Source: Protopterus annectens (lineage: Eukaryota; Chordata; Ceratodontiformes; Protopteridae). From it: DNA of 64,000 bases. The stretch lies in the NCBI RefSeq assembly GCF_019279795.1, contig NC_056739.1, forward strand, positions 13,870,968 through 13,934,967, in the 5' to 3' direction. The notes below the pieces were generated by a model. The model did no database searches. It was not told the origin of the DNA and was given only the letters and a program-made list of their open reading frames with translations. Below, one piece after another: positions 45,430 through 57,060 of this stretch (the first letter of the stretch is position 1; every line of letters begins with the position of its first letter). Position numbers and translations under genes: made by a program.

Positions 45430-47055
45430 TCATTGGAACAGACTCTTCAGAACAGTAGAACCAAAGGAAGCTCTGCTCCGGGAGACCATATCCACCTTGT
45501 AATGAGAGATAAAAGTATGAGGGTTTGCCCAAGTGGTAACTGCACAGATTGAGTCTATGGGCAACCGGGACTGAAAGGCTACAGAGGTGGCTAATGCTCT
45601 AGTAAAATGACCTTTTGGTTTAGCTGGTAGCTCCTTATTTCGTAACTGATAAATAAAGGCAATAGTATCAGATAACCATCTGGATAAGGTCATCTTAGAA
45701 ACTGGAAGGCCTTGTTTGTTGAAAGCATAAGAAAGAAATAACTGGTCTGACTTTCTTAGTTCCTTAGTTCTATGGAGGTAAAAACGCAATTGTCTGTGCA
45801 CATCCAATTGGTGGAGCTTGTATTCTGACTTGTTGCTGTGACTGGGAAAGAAAACTGGGAGATCTATGGATTGATTCAAATTGTTCTCTGAGCAGACTTT
45901 AGGAATAAAGGATGGATTGGTCCTCAGAGAAACTCTGTCCTTGAGAAACACCAGGTAAGGAGGATGAACACATAGTGCTTGAAGTTCTGAGACACGTCTA
46001 GCTGAAGTGATAGCAACCAGAAAAAGTGTCTTCCAAGAAAGAAATTTTAAGGAACATGATGCTGCCGGTTCAAAGGGAGGCAAAATTAAGGAAGCTAAAA
46101 CTAAACTGAGATCCCAAGGAGGAGGATGTTCTCTAACTGGGGGTCTAAAAAGATATGTTCCTCTCATAAAGGCCTTGCAGAGCTTATGAGACATTATGCT
46201 GTAATTAAACATACCGATATGAAAATTAGAAATTGCAGCTAGCTGTACTCTAATGGTAGCGGAAGCCGCACCAGACTGAAAATGTTGTGCTAGAAATTCA
46301 AGAATTTCATGGACTGGGAGGCTGAGAAGGAATCCAAATTTCTAGATTCTGCCCAGTAAGAAAACCGTTTCCATTTACTAGCATAACTTTTCCTCGTAGT
46401 AGACTTATGTGAGGAAACAATAATATCATGGACTGCTGGGGAGATACTGGAAAGTCTGGCTAAAATTGGAAGTGGAGTAATCCAAGCTGTGAGCTAGAGA
46501 GTTTGAAGGGATTGGTGCAACCAGCCTGATTGATGAATCAGAAGATCTGGAACCGGGTCCAGAATCCATGGTTCATCCAGAAGGTGGAGGTGCAGGAATG
46601 GGAACCATATCTGTCGAGGCCAATATGGGGCAATGAGGATAATTTTGCAACCCAAAAATTCTGCTTTCGGTATGAGTCTTGGTATTAGGGGAAAAGGGGG
46701 AAAAGCATAAAGGAGTCCCTGAGGCCAATTGTGGACTAGAGCATCTCTGGGTATATGACCTGGAAGAGGAAGTAGGGAGAAGTAGCTGATGCATTTGTTG
46801 TTGAGAGGAGTGGCAAATAGATCGCAGCAAGGCTGTCCCCATTTGCGGAAGATAAGATCCGCAACTTCCTGATTCAGAGACCACTCGTGAGGCATGAGGA
46901 TAGCTCTGCTGAGCCTGTCTGCTATGACGTTGGATTTCCCAGGGATGTGCATTGCTATCAGAAAACGTTGGGAGGAAATCGTCCATTGCCACAGTCTGAG
47001 TGCTTCTCGACACAAGGGGTAAGACCTGGTCCTGCCCTGTTTGTTGATGTACCAC
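45430..47055 (-). pseudogene. DIRS-C tyrosine recombinase ORF
   Basis: The C-terminal 260 residues (45430-46212) are open: ITSARRVSELQAL (first Arg), HFTRALATSVAFQ (the HxxR box reads HFTR, with His and Arg kept) and HTFISHYKVDM (Tyr). The overlapping upstream frame 46573-47055 is in phase and open, with QTRRNQVLP-like text, and matches the same frame in A and B. Between them (46213-46572) stops and a frame change occur near 46300 and 46500. All catalytic residues are kept. Confidence 0.87.
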
Positions 47056-48624
47056 ACCACTGACATGTTGTCTGTTTGTATTGCAATGGTACCAGAAGGA
47101 AGAGAGTCTTGAAGGGCTTGCAACGATAAGAGTACCACTCTCATTTCTAGGACATTGATATGCAGATGGTACTCGCGAGGTTGCCGAGTGCCTTGGGCTG
47201 TCCTGCCTAGATAATGCCCCCCCCCCATCCTATCAGGAAGGCGTCCGTGGTCACTGTGGCTACCGGAGGAGGTTGTATGAAAGGTCTGTCCTGAATCACT
47301 AGTGGGGAGACCATCCATCAAGAAAGGTGCTTTTTGCATGTTTCTGTGATCAGGATCATGTGAGACATGGGTAGCTCCTGGAAAGACCACTGTGTGAAAA
47401 GAAGCCACTGAAGGATTCTCATGTGAAAACGCACTAATGGGACAAGAAGAATGGCAGCTGCCATGGAGCCTAGAGCTTGGAGGACATATCTGACTTGAAT
47501 TATTTTGCTCTGCATTAGAATTAACACTTGTTGATGAATAGTGGAAACTCTTTCCGTGGTAATCTTGCAAACATTTCTTTTGTGTTTAATTCTGCTCCTA
47601 TGTATGTGACAGACTGACAGAGCAACAAGACAGATTTTTCGAAATTTACTGTAATGCCTAACTGACTACATGATTTGATTGTATAATCCCGTGCCTCTAA
47701 GAGTTGATGCCTGGTGGTAGCAGTCAGGAGCCAGTCGTCTAGATAGGGAAACACCTGGCATCCTTGCTGCCTCAGGTGAGCCGTGACTACTGCCATACAC
47801 TTGGTGAACACCCTGGGGGCTGAGGTGAGACCAAAGGGCAGAGCTCTGAACTGGTAATGACTGGCCCCTACCTGGAAGCAAAGAAATCTCCTGGAGCGTC
47901 TGTCCATCTTGATATGGTAGTACGCGTCCTGAAGATCTATCGAGCACATCCAATTCTCCTGACCCAGAAAAGGGAAAATGGACTGCAGTGTCACCATCCG
48001 GAGCTTTTCCTTTTGTACAGATTTGTTCAATCTGCTGAGATCCAGTATTGGACTGCAGTCCCCTGTCTTTTTTGGTACTAAAAAGAATCTTGAGTAAGTT
48101 CCAGATCCTTGGTTGGTCTGCGGGGACTTCTTGAATGGCTCTTTTTTCTAGCAGTCTTGAAACTTCTGTGACTGCTTGATCCCTTAGATTGGGTGGGACA
48201 TCTGGGATGGACTTTTTTGATTCTATGGGGGATTGATGGAAGGGAATTTTGTAACCTCCGGATATAATGGATAGTACCCATCTGTCTCTTGTTATATTTT
48301 GCCAGGCTTCTGGTACAGCGAAAGTCTTCCCCCGACTGCCTCCAGAGGTGAGCAGTCTGGCAACCCTTCAGGGATGCTGGAAGGGCTTGTCAGAGAAGGT
48401 TTCTCTGTCACCCTGGTTTTGCGGTCCCCCTCTGCCATGAGGGCGGCATCTGTTATTGTTGTTTCCCCCTCTGCCCCTGGGGGAAAAATCACCACGTGTG
48501 TCAGGCAGGGGTCCCTGGGATTTTCGGAACCACATCTTTCTGCTCTTCTGACCCTTGGGATAAGGTCTGGAAGGGGTGGAAAAATGGACTCCCACGGCAG
48601 AGAGAGTCTTGCCTTCCTGCTCAC
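46494..48624 (-). pseudogene. DIRS-C RT / RNase H / methyltransferase-like ORF
   Basis: RT frame 47521-48030: MCSIDLQDAYYHIKM, YQFRALPFGLTSAPRVF, FPYLDDWLL with both Asp. The RNase H and methyltransferase-like frame 46494-47240 has HINVLEMRVVLLSL (Glu kept), IQTDNMSVVWYINKQG, SNVIADRLSR, CDLFATPLNNKC, LLYAFPPFPLIP and APYWPRQIWFPFL. The two are separated by frame changes near 47530 and at the run of C at 47217-47226. The N-terminal overlap with gag (48292-48624) ends in a stop at 48292. Confidence 0.87.
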
Positions 48625-50037
48625 ACCTGGTCAACGTGTCTTTCACCTGAGGCCCAAAGAGAAAGGAGCCATCAAAGGGAGTATTGGTGAAGGACACTTG
48701 AAAGGGTTCCGCAAACTGACACAGCCGCATCCAAGCATATCTCCTGAGAGCTACACCTGTCCCTGTGGCTCTGCTTGCTCCATCAGCTGCATAGGAAATC
48801 AGCCTCGTGGAGGAGTTGAGTATGGAATTAAGAGTCGCAAGCCGACAAGCTAATTTGGCTGGTACTCCCTCAGCTGCAGGATCTTGAAGGGTATCTCCAA
48901 GCTCTTTCAGGAGATCCCTTTGAAGACATGTAAAATGGCTTAGATAGTTCAGGGACCTCATTGAAAAGGTCACTGAAGCAAGCATTCGCTTTCCATATCT
49001 GTCCATTGTCCGAGACTCTTTGTTTGGAGGATGAATAATGAAGAGGTTTCTGCTAACTCTTTCTTGGTGGCTGCTGCTACCACCATGGTATCAATGGGCA
49101 CACCTTTGGAGAGGAATTGTTTGTCCTGGGGGGATGTAATAAATTTGCTTGGTCTCCTCGGAGTAGGTTCCACAGAATCTGGAACTGACCAAGCCTTTTG
49201 AGCCACTACAGACATGAGTGGATCAAAAGGAGGAGATACCCAGGAGGTAGAAGGTCGGGAACCAGATGCGTCCAGGTATACAGACTTGTCCTCGGTAGGG
49301 GCTAGGGAAGTCCAGTCCCCCCTCTGTCTAAGCATTTCAAGGATGACCAAAAAGGAAACATCTTCAGAGGGGGACCTTGATGACCCTTCCGATTCATCCA
49401 TGTCAGTATCTGAGGTGACAGACTCAGGGGAGTCTATCTGCTTCCTCTTGCACTTCTTCTTCTGGACAGGCTCTTCTGAGTGACCAGGGGAGGCTTCGGA
49501 AGAAAAGGGATCACTCAGTGGGGTGTCCTGGGGCATAGGTTCCCTATGCTCAGGGGTCTGGAGGAGGAGTAGAAGTTGGAACAGACACCACGGGGGGCGT
49601 AGCCAATGGAGCTGGCAGTAGAGCTGTTTCGGGGGACAGCACACTCCGCATGACCTCAAAGGCGTCCTGACCTCTAGGCAGAGAAAGCTCCAGCTCCGAA
49701 GAAACAGGAGTCCTTCTCCGTGTCGAGGGTGACTGCTCCAAGGCTGATGATGGAGCCGAGCTCACCTGTGCCGAAGCATCCGAGAGGGAGAATGGGGTCA
49801 GACAAGGGTCCAGTGTCACTCCCTCCCTTGGAGCCGATGAGAGAGCCCTGGCGCCCAGATCCCTCAATAGAAGGTACAGTCAAGGTAATCGGAGCCGACG
49901 TCAGAACCAAAGGAGAGATGATGATCGGTGCCGACAGTTCTACTACCTGCAGATCCATGGTCTCTGGCTCAGAGCTAAATGTAATCGAAGGAGGAACGGA
50001 AATAGAGGTGGTTGGAGCCGATACCTGCTGAGGTGGG

Positions 50038-50052
50038 CTGGACAGTAATTTT
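50038..50052. repeat. Left target-site duplication of the Penelope element
   Basis: CTGGACAGTAATTTT, identical to 52742-52756. Confidence 0.92.
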
Positions 50053-50057
50053 ATATA

Positions 50058-50527
50058 TCACAGCAAAGCTTTCGGGTGAAACCCTTCTTCAATACTAACA
50101 ATCATTAAAACAAAAGCAGCTTGCTTTAAATAGGAGCAAAAAACAGTCACATGATAGCAGCCAAAATCACATGACCGACAAACACAATATAATATATATA
50201 CAAAATGCAAAAATATTTAAAATATTTAAAACAGCTTAACACGCTGAATTTTACTTAAAACAGGCTTTAGGCTAACAGTAGAATTTAATCCAGGTGAAGA
50301 ATCCGCTGCTAGTCTTAAAATCCATTCATATTCCTTAATATCTAAAACATTATTAATATCACCACCCCTACTATGAGGTTTAACCAAATCTAGGCATCTA
50401 AATTTAAAGCAATGCGTATTCCCATGTGTTTTAATATGCTTGAAAAGAGCATTATTCTCAACCTCCCTTCTAACCTCTGACTTATGCTCAATTATTCTGT
50501 CTTTAAGTTTACGTGTGGTCTTGCCCA
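50058..50527 (-). repeat. Inverted 5' copy of the Penelope 3' end
   Basis: Includes the last 99 residues of the ORF on the minus strand (50226-50528: KTTRKLKDRIIEHK and on), plus the 3' UTR. Only one residue differs between arms in the coding part (KEYEW versus KECEW). Confidence 0.93.
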
Positions 50528-52535
50528 TATGATGAACATTGTGCCTTAAAGAAACTGCAATTTGACAATACTATTGTAATGAAACAAGCTGACAAGGGAG
50601 GTGCTATTGTTATTATGGACTGTAATGCCTATAAGACATCTATGCTCAATTTTCTTCAAGATGAGAATGCTTTCAGAAGAATATCATATAATGATGCTAA
50701 GAAATGCATTAGTAACGTTAATATGTATATATATATATGAGCTGCAAACTAATGGTGAGATAGATTTAGATTTGTTTCACTTTTTTACAGTACCCTGTCC
50801 CACTATTCCCTTATTATATGGGTTACCAAAAATTCATAAATGTTTAGATAACCCACCCATGAGGCCCATAGTCTCTGGGGGTGGGTGGATAACTGAACCG
50901 ATATCTGTTTATCTACAAAAGCGATTGTACCCCTTATTATTGGAGTGTCCTAATATCTTAAAGGACACAGGTAATTTTTTAATCAAACTTTCAATTTGGT
51001 ATAACAGTCTATGTAACAAACTCGATTCAGGTTATTTATTTGTAACCTTAGATATAAATTCTCTTTTTACTGTCATACCAAATGAGTATGGCATTGAGGC
51101 TATCAGACAGTTTCTGAGTAAGAAAACAGATATACCTACAGGTGATGTTCAAAATATATGTGCATTATTAGACTTAGTTCTGAGCAACAATGTATTTATG
51201 TTTGATCAACTTTTGTTTCTACAGCTAACCGGTGTTGCGATGGGAACACCGGTTGCTAATACATATGCTAACCTAGTCTTGTATCAATGGGAATTAGAGT
51301 TTATACATGATGGTGTGAAATTTTTGAACATTAATATTTGCTTGTACCAGAGGTTTGTGGACGATTGCTTTATGGTTTGGAAGGGATCACGCTCTGATCT
51401 GCAAGATTTTATAGTATATTTAAACAGTAGTACGAGCTTCTTGGTTTTTAAGGAGATTATATCTGAACATGAAGCAATTTTCCTTGATGTTAAGGTATAT
51501 AAAGAAGAGGGTACTTTACAAACTACTATTCACAAGAAGGATGTGCATACTAGTAGATACTTACACTATAATAGTATGCATGCACCCCATGTTTTTAAAG
51601 GAATTGTTAAAGCTCAATTTTCACGAGTCAGTAGGTTAAATACAATCGACTCTGTATTTCATATACAGTTAGATGAAATGTTCAATGAGTTTGTTAAGAA
51701 TGGCTATGACTTGGATATATTGGAAGAATTGAAGAGAATGGTAATACTTAATAGGGATACTACATATAAACCTTACCTTAGGACAGACGCGTGTATGAAT
51801 GATCATGTGATCATTACATCAGGATCTAACATTGGAAATATAGCTAGAACCAGATATGTTATGAATTTTAGTAGTAGAACAGGTTCGGTTAAATATATCA
51901 TAGCCAAGTACTGGCCTGTGTTGATGGCCTGTCCAGAGGTTAGGCGAATTTTAGGTGAAAAGCCTTACTACTCATATAGGAATATGAGAAGTATTAAAAG
52001 CTTATTATGTTATAAAGATTTTAATTTTGGCTTAAAGCTGAATGCTTTCTCTGATCGTATTGGTACTTTTAAATGTATGAGCTGTTCTTGTTGTATAGAC
52101 ATTGCTGCTACCCCTAATTATGCATTTATTCATCCTGTTACTTTAAAAGAATTTTACTTTAAATCAGTAGCATTCTGTAACAGTGTAAATGTGGTGTATT
52201 TGGCTACTTGTAATGCCTGTTCAGCATTCTATGTGGGCAAGACCACACGTAAACTTAAAGACAGAATAATTGAGCATAAGTCAGAGGTTAGAAGGGAGGT
52301 TGAGAATAATGCTCTTTTCAAGCATATTAAAACACATGGGAATACGCATTGCTTTAAATTTAGATGCCTAGATTTGGTTAAACCTCATAGTAGGGGTGGT
52401 GATATTAATAATGTTTTAGATATTAAGGAATGTGAATGGATTTTAAGACTAGCAGCGGATTCTTCACCTGGATTAAATTCTACTGTTAGCCTAAAGCCTG
52501 TTTTAAGTAAAATTCAGCGTGTTAAGCTGTTTTAA
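50528..52535 (+). pseudogene. Penelope-like RT with GIY-YIG endonuclease
   Basis: N-terminal RT text (VMKQADKGGAIVIMD) lies in the frame that ends at 50740. The rest is in the next frame after the TATATATATA run (50724-50739), so one frame slip breaks it. Then follow LLYGLPKIHK, PPMRPIVSGG, motif A FVTLDINSLFTVIP, motif B GVAMGTPVANTYANL, motif C YQRFVDDCF with both Asp, and the GIY-YIG domain VVYLATC...FYVGKTTRKLKDRIIEHK with its Arg, ending at 52535. The 5' end is truncated at the inverted junction near 50528. Confidence 0.9.
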
Positions 52536-52741
52536 ATATTTTAAATATTTTTGCATTTTGTATATATATTATATTGTGTTTGTCGGTCATGTGATTTTGG
52601 CTGCTATCATGTGACTGTTTTTTGCTCCTATTTAAAGCAAGCTGCTTTTGTTTTAATGATTGTTAGTACTGAAGAAGGGTTTCACCCGAAAGCTTTGCTG
52701 TGATATATTAAATTGTTTTCTGCCTACGTTTGTTTGTTTCT

Positions 52742-52756
52742 CTGGACAGTAATTTT
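52742..52756. repeat. Right target-site duplication of the Penelope element
   Basis: CTGGACAGTAATTTT, identical to 50038-50052. DIRS-C gag resumes directly after it. Confidence 0.92.
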
Positions 52757-53469
52757 GCCAGGGCCTGTGACTTAAGCAACCTACTTACTACTCTCTCCAC
52801 ATCATGATCCGATAATCTAGAGGATCAAGAGGAGTGGGAAGAATGATGGCTACGTTCACTCTGTAACAAGGGTGACTGAGGTGCCGAGTGGATGGCCTCC
52901 AAGGATGGAGACCTCAGTCTCTTATGGCTCCGAGACGGCTCCAAAATAGCAGATGGAGCCGACGGAGGAGTTGCCTTGTCGGTGCCAGCCGGCACCGACA
53001 TACTTGGTTGGTCAAGTAAAGGAGTCGGCTCCGAAGGTGGAGCCGACAGCTTGACAGACTTAGGGGATTTCACTGGCTGAGTACTTTTAGCCGGAGAATC
53101 CTGAGGCTTCAATAATCCCTGAAGGATTAATTTGTTCTTGCGCTCCTGCAGGACCCTTGGACTAAAAGCGTGACATATAGAACAAGAGTCCTGCAGGTGA
53201 ACAGCGCCCAAACAATATACACAACTAGTGTGCCCATCTGTCAGAGACATTTTCTGACAGCATGAGTCACACTTTTTGAAGCCAGATACCTTGGTATCTT
53301 TAGACATTTTCCTAACAACAAACTAAAAAACTACAATAACAATAAGAAAAAAAGTTATAACAATTATTACAACTTAAACGGCTAACCTAACAGAGGGGGA
53401 GGAGAACTCTCCAAGTTAAAATGAGTTCAAGGGAAAAGAGGCCTGCGGAAAGGAGCAACAGCCACCAAA

Positions 53470-53524
<55 letters not shown>
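53470..53524. repeat. (CA)n microsatellite
   Basis: About 27 CA units in the leader of DIRS-C, between gag and the right terminal repeat. Confidence 0.97.
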
Positions 53525-53526
<2 letters not shown>

Positions 53527-53670
53527 ATAAGGCGATAAAGGGTATAAGTACTAAGAGACTAAGGTTAATAACACTTTTACAATTAAAATTTTACAATAAC
53601 AGCAAAAATATGTAATACAAAACAATACTAAGCCTGAGCCAGTAATGAAGCAACCTTGCAGCTGAAGCGG

Positions 53671-53812
53671 CAAATGATATCTGGGTAGCTGACGCTGGGT
53701 ATTCTGGGATAAGGGGTAGCCTCGAGCCAGTAAACAGCTCTCGAGCTACATTAAATGGCCGAGTCAGAGCCGAGGATTGGCTCTGAACCCAAACAGCAAG
53801 AACGAAGATGAG
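53671..53812. repeat. Right inverted terminal repeat of DIRS-C
   Basis: Pairs with 44970-45112. Confidence 0.9.
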
Positions 53813-53828
53813 ATGAACAACTTAACAT

Positions 53829-53925
53829 TTGGCCTTACAACAAGCTTGTGCCAGCCAAAAAAACTCAAGCTAAGCTTTTACCCACAGTACCCTTCTCCCT
53901 GTTACCTCAGACCGAGTTTGCCCAT
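53829..53925. repeat. Inner part of the left terminal repeat of DIRS-F
   Basis: TTGGCCTTACAACAAGCTTG onward mirrors the right repeat of F (59922-60020). The outer part lies at 44833-44919, left of the DIRS-C insertion. Confidence 0.87.
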
Positions 53926-54024
53926 GGAAACGATAGCAGAGGCTTCTTCTGAGCAGAAAACCTAATGCAGGGTTAGGACCCAATCCAATCCTCCAGGAGC
54001 CTCTGGAGGGGGAAGGTGGGTGGG

Positions 54025-54127
54025 ACGTAATGAATGAATGAAGATGAACAACTCAGATCGAATGTTATAGTAAGAATACAACTTCTTTATCTGATGTTGT
54101 TAATCTTCATTAATTCTTTACTGATGG
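54025..54127. other. Internal complementary region of DIRS-F
   Basis: The text CAACTTCTTTATCTGATGTTGTTAATC joins the complement of the left end (GAAGTT) through TTT to the complement of the right end (CAACATCAGAT). Confidence 0.85.
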
Positions 54128-55525
54128 ACAGAGTCCTTAGCTACTTTATGTCCTGGGAGGCCCTTATGGAATAATGTTCCTGAGTACATTGAACCAAAGG
54201 ATGCTCTCTCCCTGGAGATCAGATCCAATTTGCAATGAGTAATAAAGGTATGAGGGGTAGACCAGGTTGCAGCTGCACAGACATCATCCACTGAAGCCCT
54301 TGGATGAAAAGCAATGGAAGTCACCACTGATCTGGTTGAGTGTGCTTTGACTTTGCTCAGTAGAGGAATTTTATTATGTTGGTAGATGAAGGATATAAAG
54401 TTTCTCAACCACTTTGATAAGGTCACATTAGAGACAGGGTGCCCCAGTTTCGGGCCTGAGAAGGAAACAAACAACTGGTCTGATTTACGTACTGGTTTTG
54501 TTCTGTGCAGATAAAATCGTTATTGTCTATGTACATCTAGCAAATGAAGACAGTATTCTCCTTTATTTGAGTAATTAGGAAAAAAGACAAGTAGGCCAAT
54601 TGTCTGGTTAATTGTCAATTCTGAAATAACTCTCGGAAGAAAGGAAGTGTTTGTCCAGAGTGATACTTTGTCCCTATGAAAGACCATATAAGGGCGCTTG
54701 ATGCTTAAGGCCTGAAGCTCGTATATGTGTCTTGCTGAGGTGATGGCTATCAAAAATAGTGACTTCCAGGATAAGAACTTCATATCGCAAGTGTTTGCAA
54801 GTTCGAAAGGTGGTTGGGGTCAGGGACTGCAGTACTAGTGTTAAACTCCAAGGGTCAATTGGTTCTTTGAAGGGTGGTCTGATGTGCGATACCCCTTTTA
54901 AAAAGGTTTTACAGAGGCAATGGGAGATTAAGGTTGAATCTTGGAATCCATTATGGAAGTTAGAGATGGCAGCTAAATGGACTCGAATGGTGGAGGCTGC
55001 CGCTCCTGATTGGAGAAGGTCTGACAGATAATCCAAAACCACACTAGCAGGAACTGAGAAAGGGTCCAGTTTTCTTTGTCAGGACCAAATAAGGAATCTC
55101 TTCCACTTGCTGAGATAGATTTTCCTGGTGGATGGTTTATGTGAAACCAGAAGGATACGATGTACTGGGGAGGTAAGGTTACTCTGCCTGGCTATTACTG
55201 GAAGTGGAGAAACTAAGCTGCCAACTTGAGATTGGGAAGGTTGGGGTGAGTCAACCCTTGGGGATGCGAGATCAATTCCGGATTTGGATCCAGAATCCAG
55301 GGTTGGTGTACTAGGCGATGCCAAAGTAAGTGAAAACAAATTTGTCATGACTAGTAAGGGGCAATGAGGATTACTTTGCTTCTCAGACAAAGGGTCTTCT
55401 TTAGAAATAGGGGAATCAGGGGGAAGGGAGGGAATGCATATAGAAGTCCCATGGGCCAATCGTGTATCAGAGCATCCCTCGGGGATTCCCTCTCTGGGGA
55501 GATTAGTACAAAGTAGCTGCTGCAT
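54118..55525 (-). pseudogene. DIRS-F tyrosine recombinase, catalytic Tyr lost
   Basis: Four frames cover it. 55079-55525 holds the N-terminal HKPSTRKIYLSKWKRF, 54674-55042 the core-binding part, 54520-54783 the first Arg region (AITSARHIYELQAL, the second Arg of SARR being His) and 54118-54474 the HxxR box (KAHSTRSVVTSIAF). The nucleophile position reads ITHCKLD where other copies have SHYKLD or THYKLD, so the Tyr is replaced by Cys. It cannot recombine. Confidence 0.87.
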
Positions 55526-57060
55526 TTGTGATCTGCTGGGGAGGCAAAAAGATCACAGCAGGGCTGGCCCTAGCAGCTGAAGATCTTCACCACTACGACT
55601 GGATTGAGGGATCACTCATAAGGCAGTAGGATACATCCGCTTAGCTTGTCTGCAATCAAGTTAGAAATCCCAGGAATATACATTGCTATCAGAAAGTGGT
55701 CGGAAGCTATCACCTATTGTCAAATTCTCATGGCTTCTCAACATACTGGATAGGACTTGGTTCCTCCTTGTTTGTTGATGTACCAGACTACTGAAATATT
55801 GTTGGACTGTATAGCAATTGTCCCCAAAAGAAGGACAGATTGAAATGCTTGCTACGCCAGAAGCACTGCCCTCAGTTCTAGGACACTGATATGCAGATTG
55901 GCCTGTATGTCTGACCAAGTTCCTTGGACCATCTTCCCCAGGAAAAGCCCCCCCCACCCTATCAGGGAAGCATCCGTGATCACTGTGGCCCTGGGTTGAA
56001 GAGGGGAGAAAGGGCAACTCCATAATTCCTTGTCTGGCTTCATCCACTACATTAAATCATGTTTGCATCATTGGGTTATGCCAATTTGAAAGGAGGTAGG
56101 ATGGTGCAAGGGATACTACTGTGTTAGTAGGAGCCATTGGAGAATTTGCATGTGTAGTCTTGCTAAAGGAAGTATTGTAACTGATGCTGCTATTAAGCCC
56201 AGAAGTTGAAGAACCGCCTGAGCAGAGTCTTGGTTTGACAGAGCATCACCCGGAGTTGGGATCTTATCCTTTGTAATCTGTGATCTGGGAGAGAGAGCAG
56301 ACAAGCATGTGTATTGAAAATGCATTTCTCCCAATTTATTGAGATTCCCAGAAAATCTGCCAGTGTGAGACTGTAGCTTAGAGCTATCTCCAGTAGACGC
56401 TTGGTGGGGGCAGTGAGGATCCAACCATTTAAATATGGAAACACCCAGAATCCTTGAAGTCTCAAGTGAGCTGTTACCACTGCCATGCATTTGGTGAACA
56501 CTCTGGGGTCTGTAGAGAGTCCAAAGGGCAGTGCATGGAATTAGAAGTGATTGGCTCATAGTTGGAAGTGAAGGAATCTTCTAGAGTGTTTGTCCATTCT
56601 TATGTGGTAATACGCATCCTGATCTACTGAGCAAATCCAATCGTCTTTCTCCAGAAACGGAACCATCTGGAATTTTTCCTGTTTGACAAACTTCTTTAGG
56701 ATGCTGAGATCCAAAATTGGTCTCCAGTCCCCTGTCTTTTTTGACACTAAAAAGAATCCTGAGTAGAATCCGGATCCTATTTGGTCTGGTGGGACTGTTT
56801 GGATGACTCTTTTTTTGAAGCAGTTTTTGTATTTCTTGAGCTGCTGCTTCCCTTTGACTGGGTGGAACATCAGGAATTCATCCTGATGAGTTTGGGTAAA
56901 AGTTGAATGGTATGTGATAACCTCTGGCTATGACCTTCTGCATCCAAGAATATGTGGTTACTGTTTGTCAGGCAGGGAGATGCAGAGAGAGACGTCCCCC
57001 AACTGCTTCCAGAGGAAAGCAATTGGGCCGCTCTTCAAGAGTGCTGGTAGGGCTGTTCAG
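55330..57060 (-). pseudogene. DIRS-F RT / RNase H remnant
   Basis: RT finger block KTGDWRPILDLSILKKF at 56700-56760. Motif A reads CSVDQDAYYHI, with one residue lost from CSVDLQDAYYHI. The catalytic YLDD is changed to YLNG (56193-56501, FPYLNGWILTAPTK). RNase H at 55852-56047 keeps ITDASLIGWGG and the Glu (SVLELRAVLLA). The methyltransferase-like tail is not readable in one frame. Confidence 0.83.

Larger units (their letters stand above)
50053..52741 (+). mobile_element. Penelope-like element with inverted 5' terminal copy
   Basis: A single RT plus GIY-YIG ORF on the plus strand, with about 470 bp of its own 3' end repeated in reverse at its 5' end (50058-50527 against 52233-52707). It is flanked by a perfect 15-bp target duplication in DIRS-C gag. 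Inverted terminal copies and 5' truncation are typical of Penelope-like elements, which integrate through a GIY-YIG endonuclease. The two arms are nearly identical, so this insertion is recent relative to the rest. The 3' tail includes GTTTGTTTGTTT near 52730. Confidence 0.93.
48368..53307 (-). pseudogene. DIRS-C gag-like ORF, interrupted by a Penelope element
   Basis: The N-terminal part 52825-53307 starts MSKDTKVSGFKKCDSCCQ and holds the Cys/His cluster (CVYCLGAVHLQDSCSICH). The insert occupies 50053-52741. The C-terminal part runs 50037 to 48368 in three frames: ESVTSDTDMDESEGSSRSP, TSWVSPPFDPLMSVV, DRYGKRMLASVTF, ADGASRATGTGVALRRYAW, LFGPQVKDTLTRCEQEGKTLS, and an RG-rich end (PRGRGGNNNNRCRPHGRGG). 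Frame changes lie near 49660, 49010 and 49040. The stop at 48368 is in the same place as in A. Confidence 0.85.
44927..53828 (-). mobile_element. DIRS-C retrotransposon, nested in DIRS-F, hosting a Penelope element
   Basis: Left end GAAGTTATGTACCTACC (44927), right end ACAACTTAACAT (53828). Its terminal repeats and internal complementary region are of the A/B/G family, and it carries all ORFs. Its gag is interrupted by a Penelope-like element (50053-52741). Coding is less decayed than F, in line with being younger. Without the insert it is about 6.2 kb. Confidence 0.92.

Noticed and set aside
50513-50740. Separate short gene upstream of the Penelope RT
   Set aside because: It is the frame-shifted N-terminus of the same RT plus inverted-repeat sequence, not a second protein.
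53470-53524. CRISPR-like or designed repeat
   Set aside because: Plain CA dinucleotide microsatellite.
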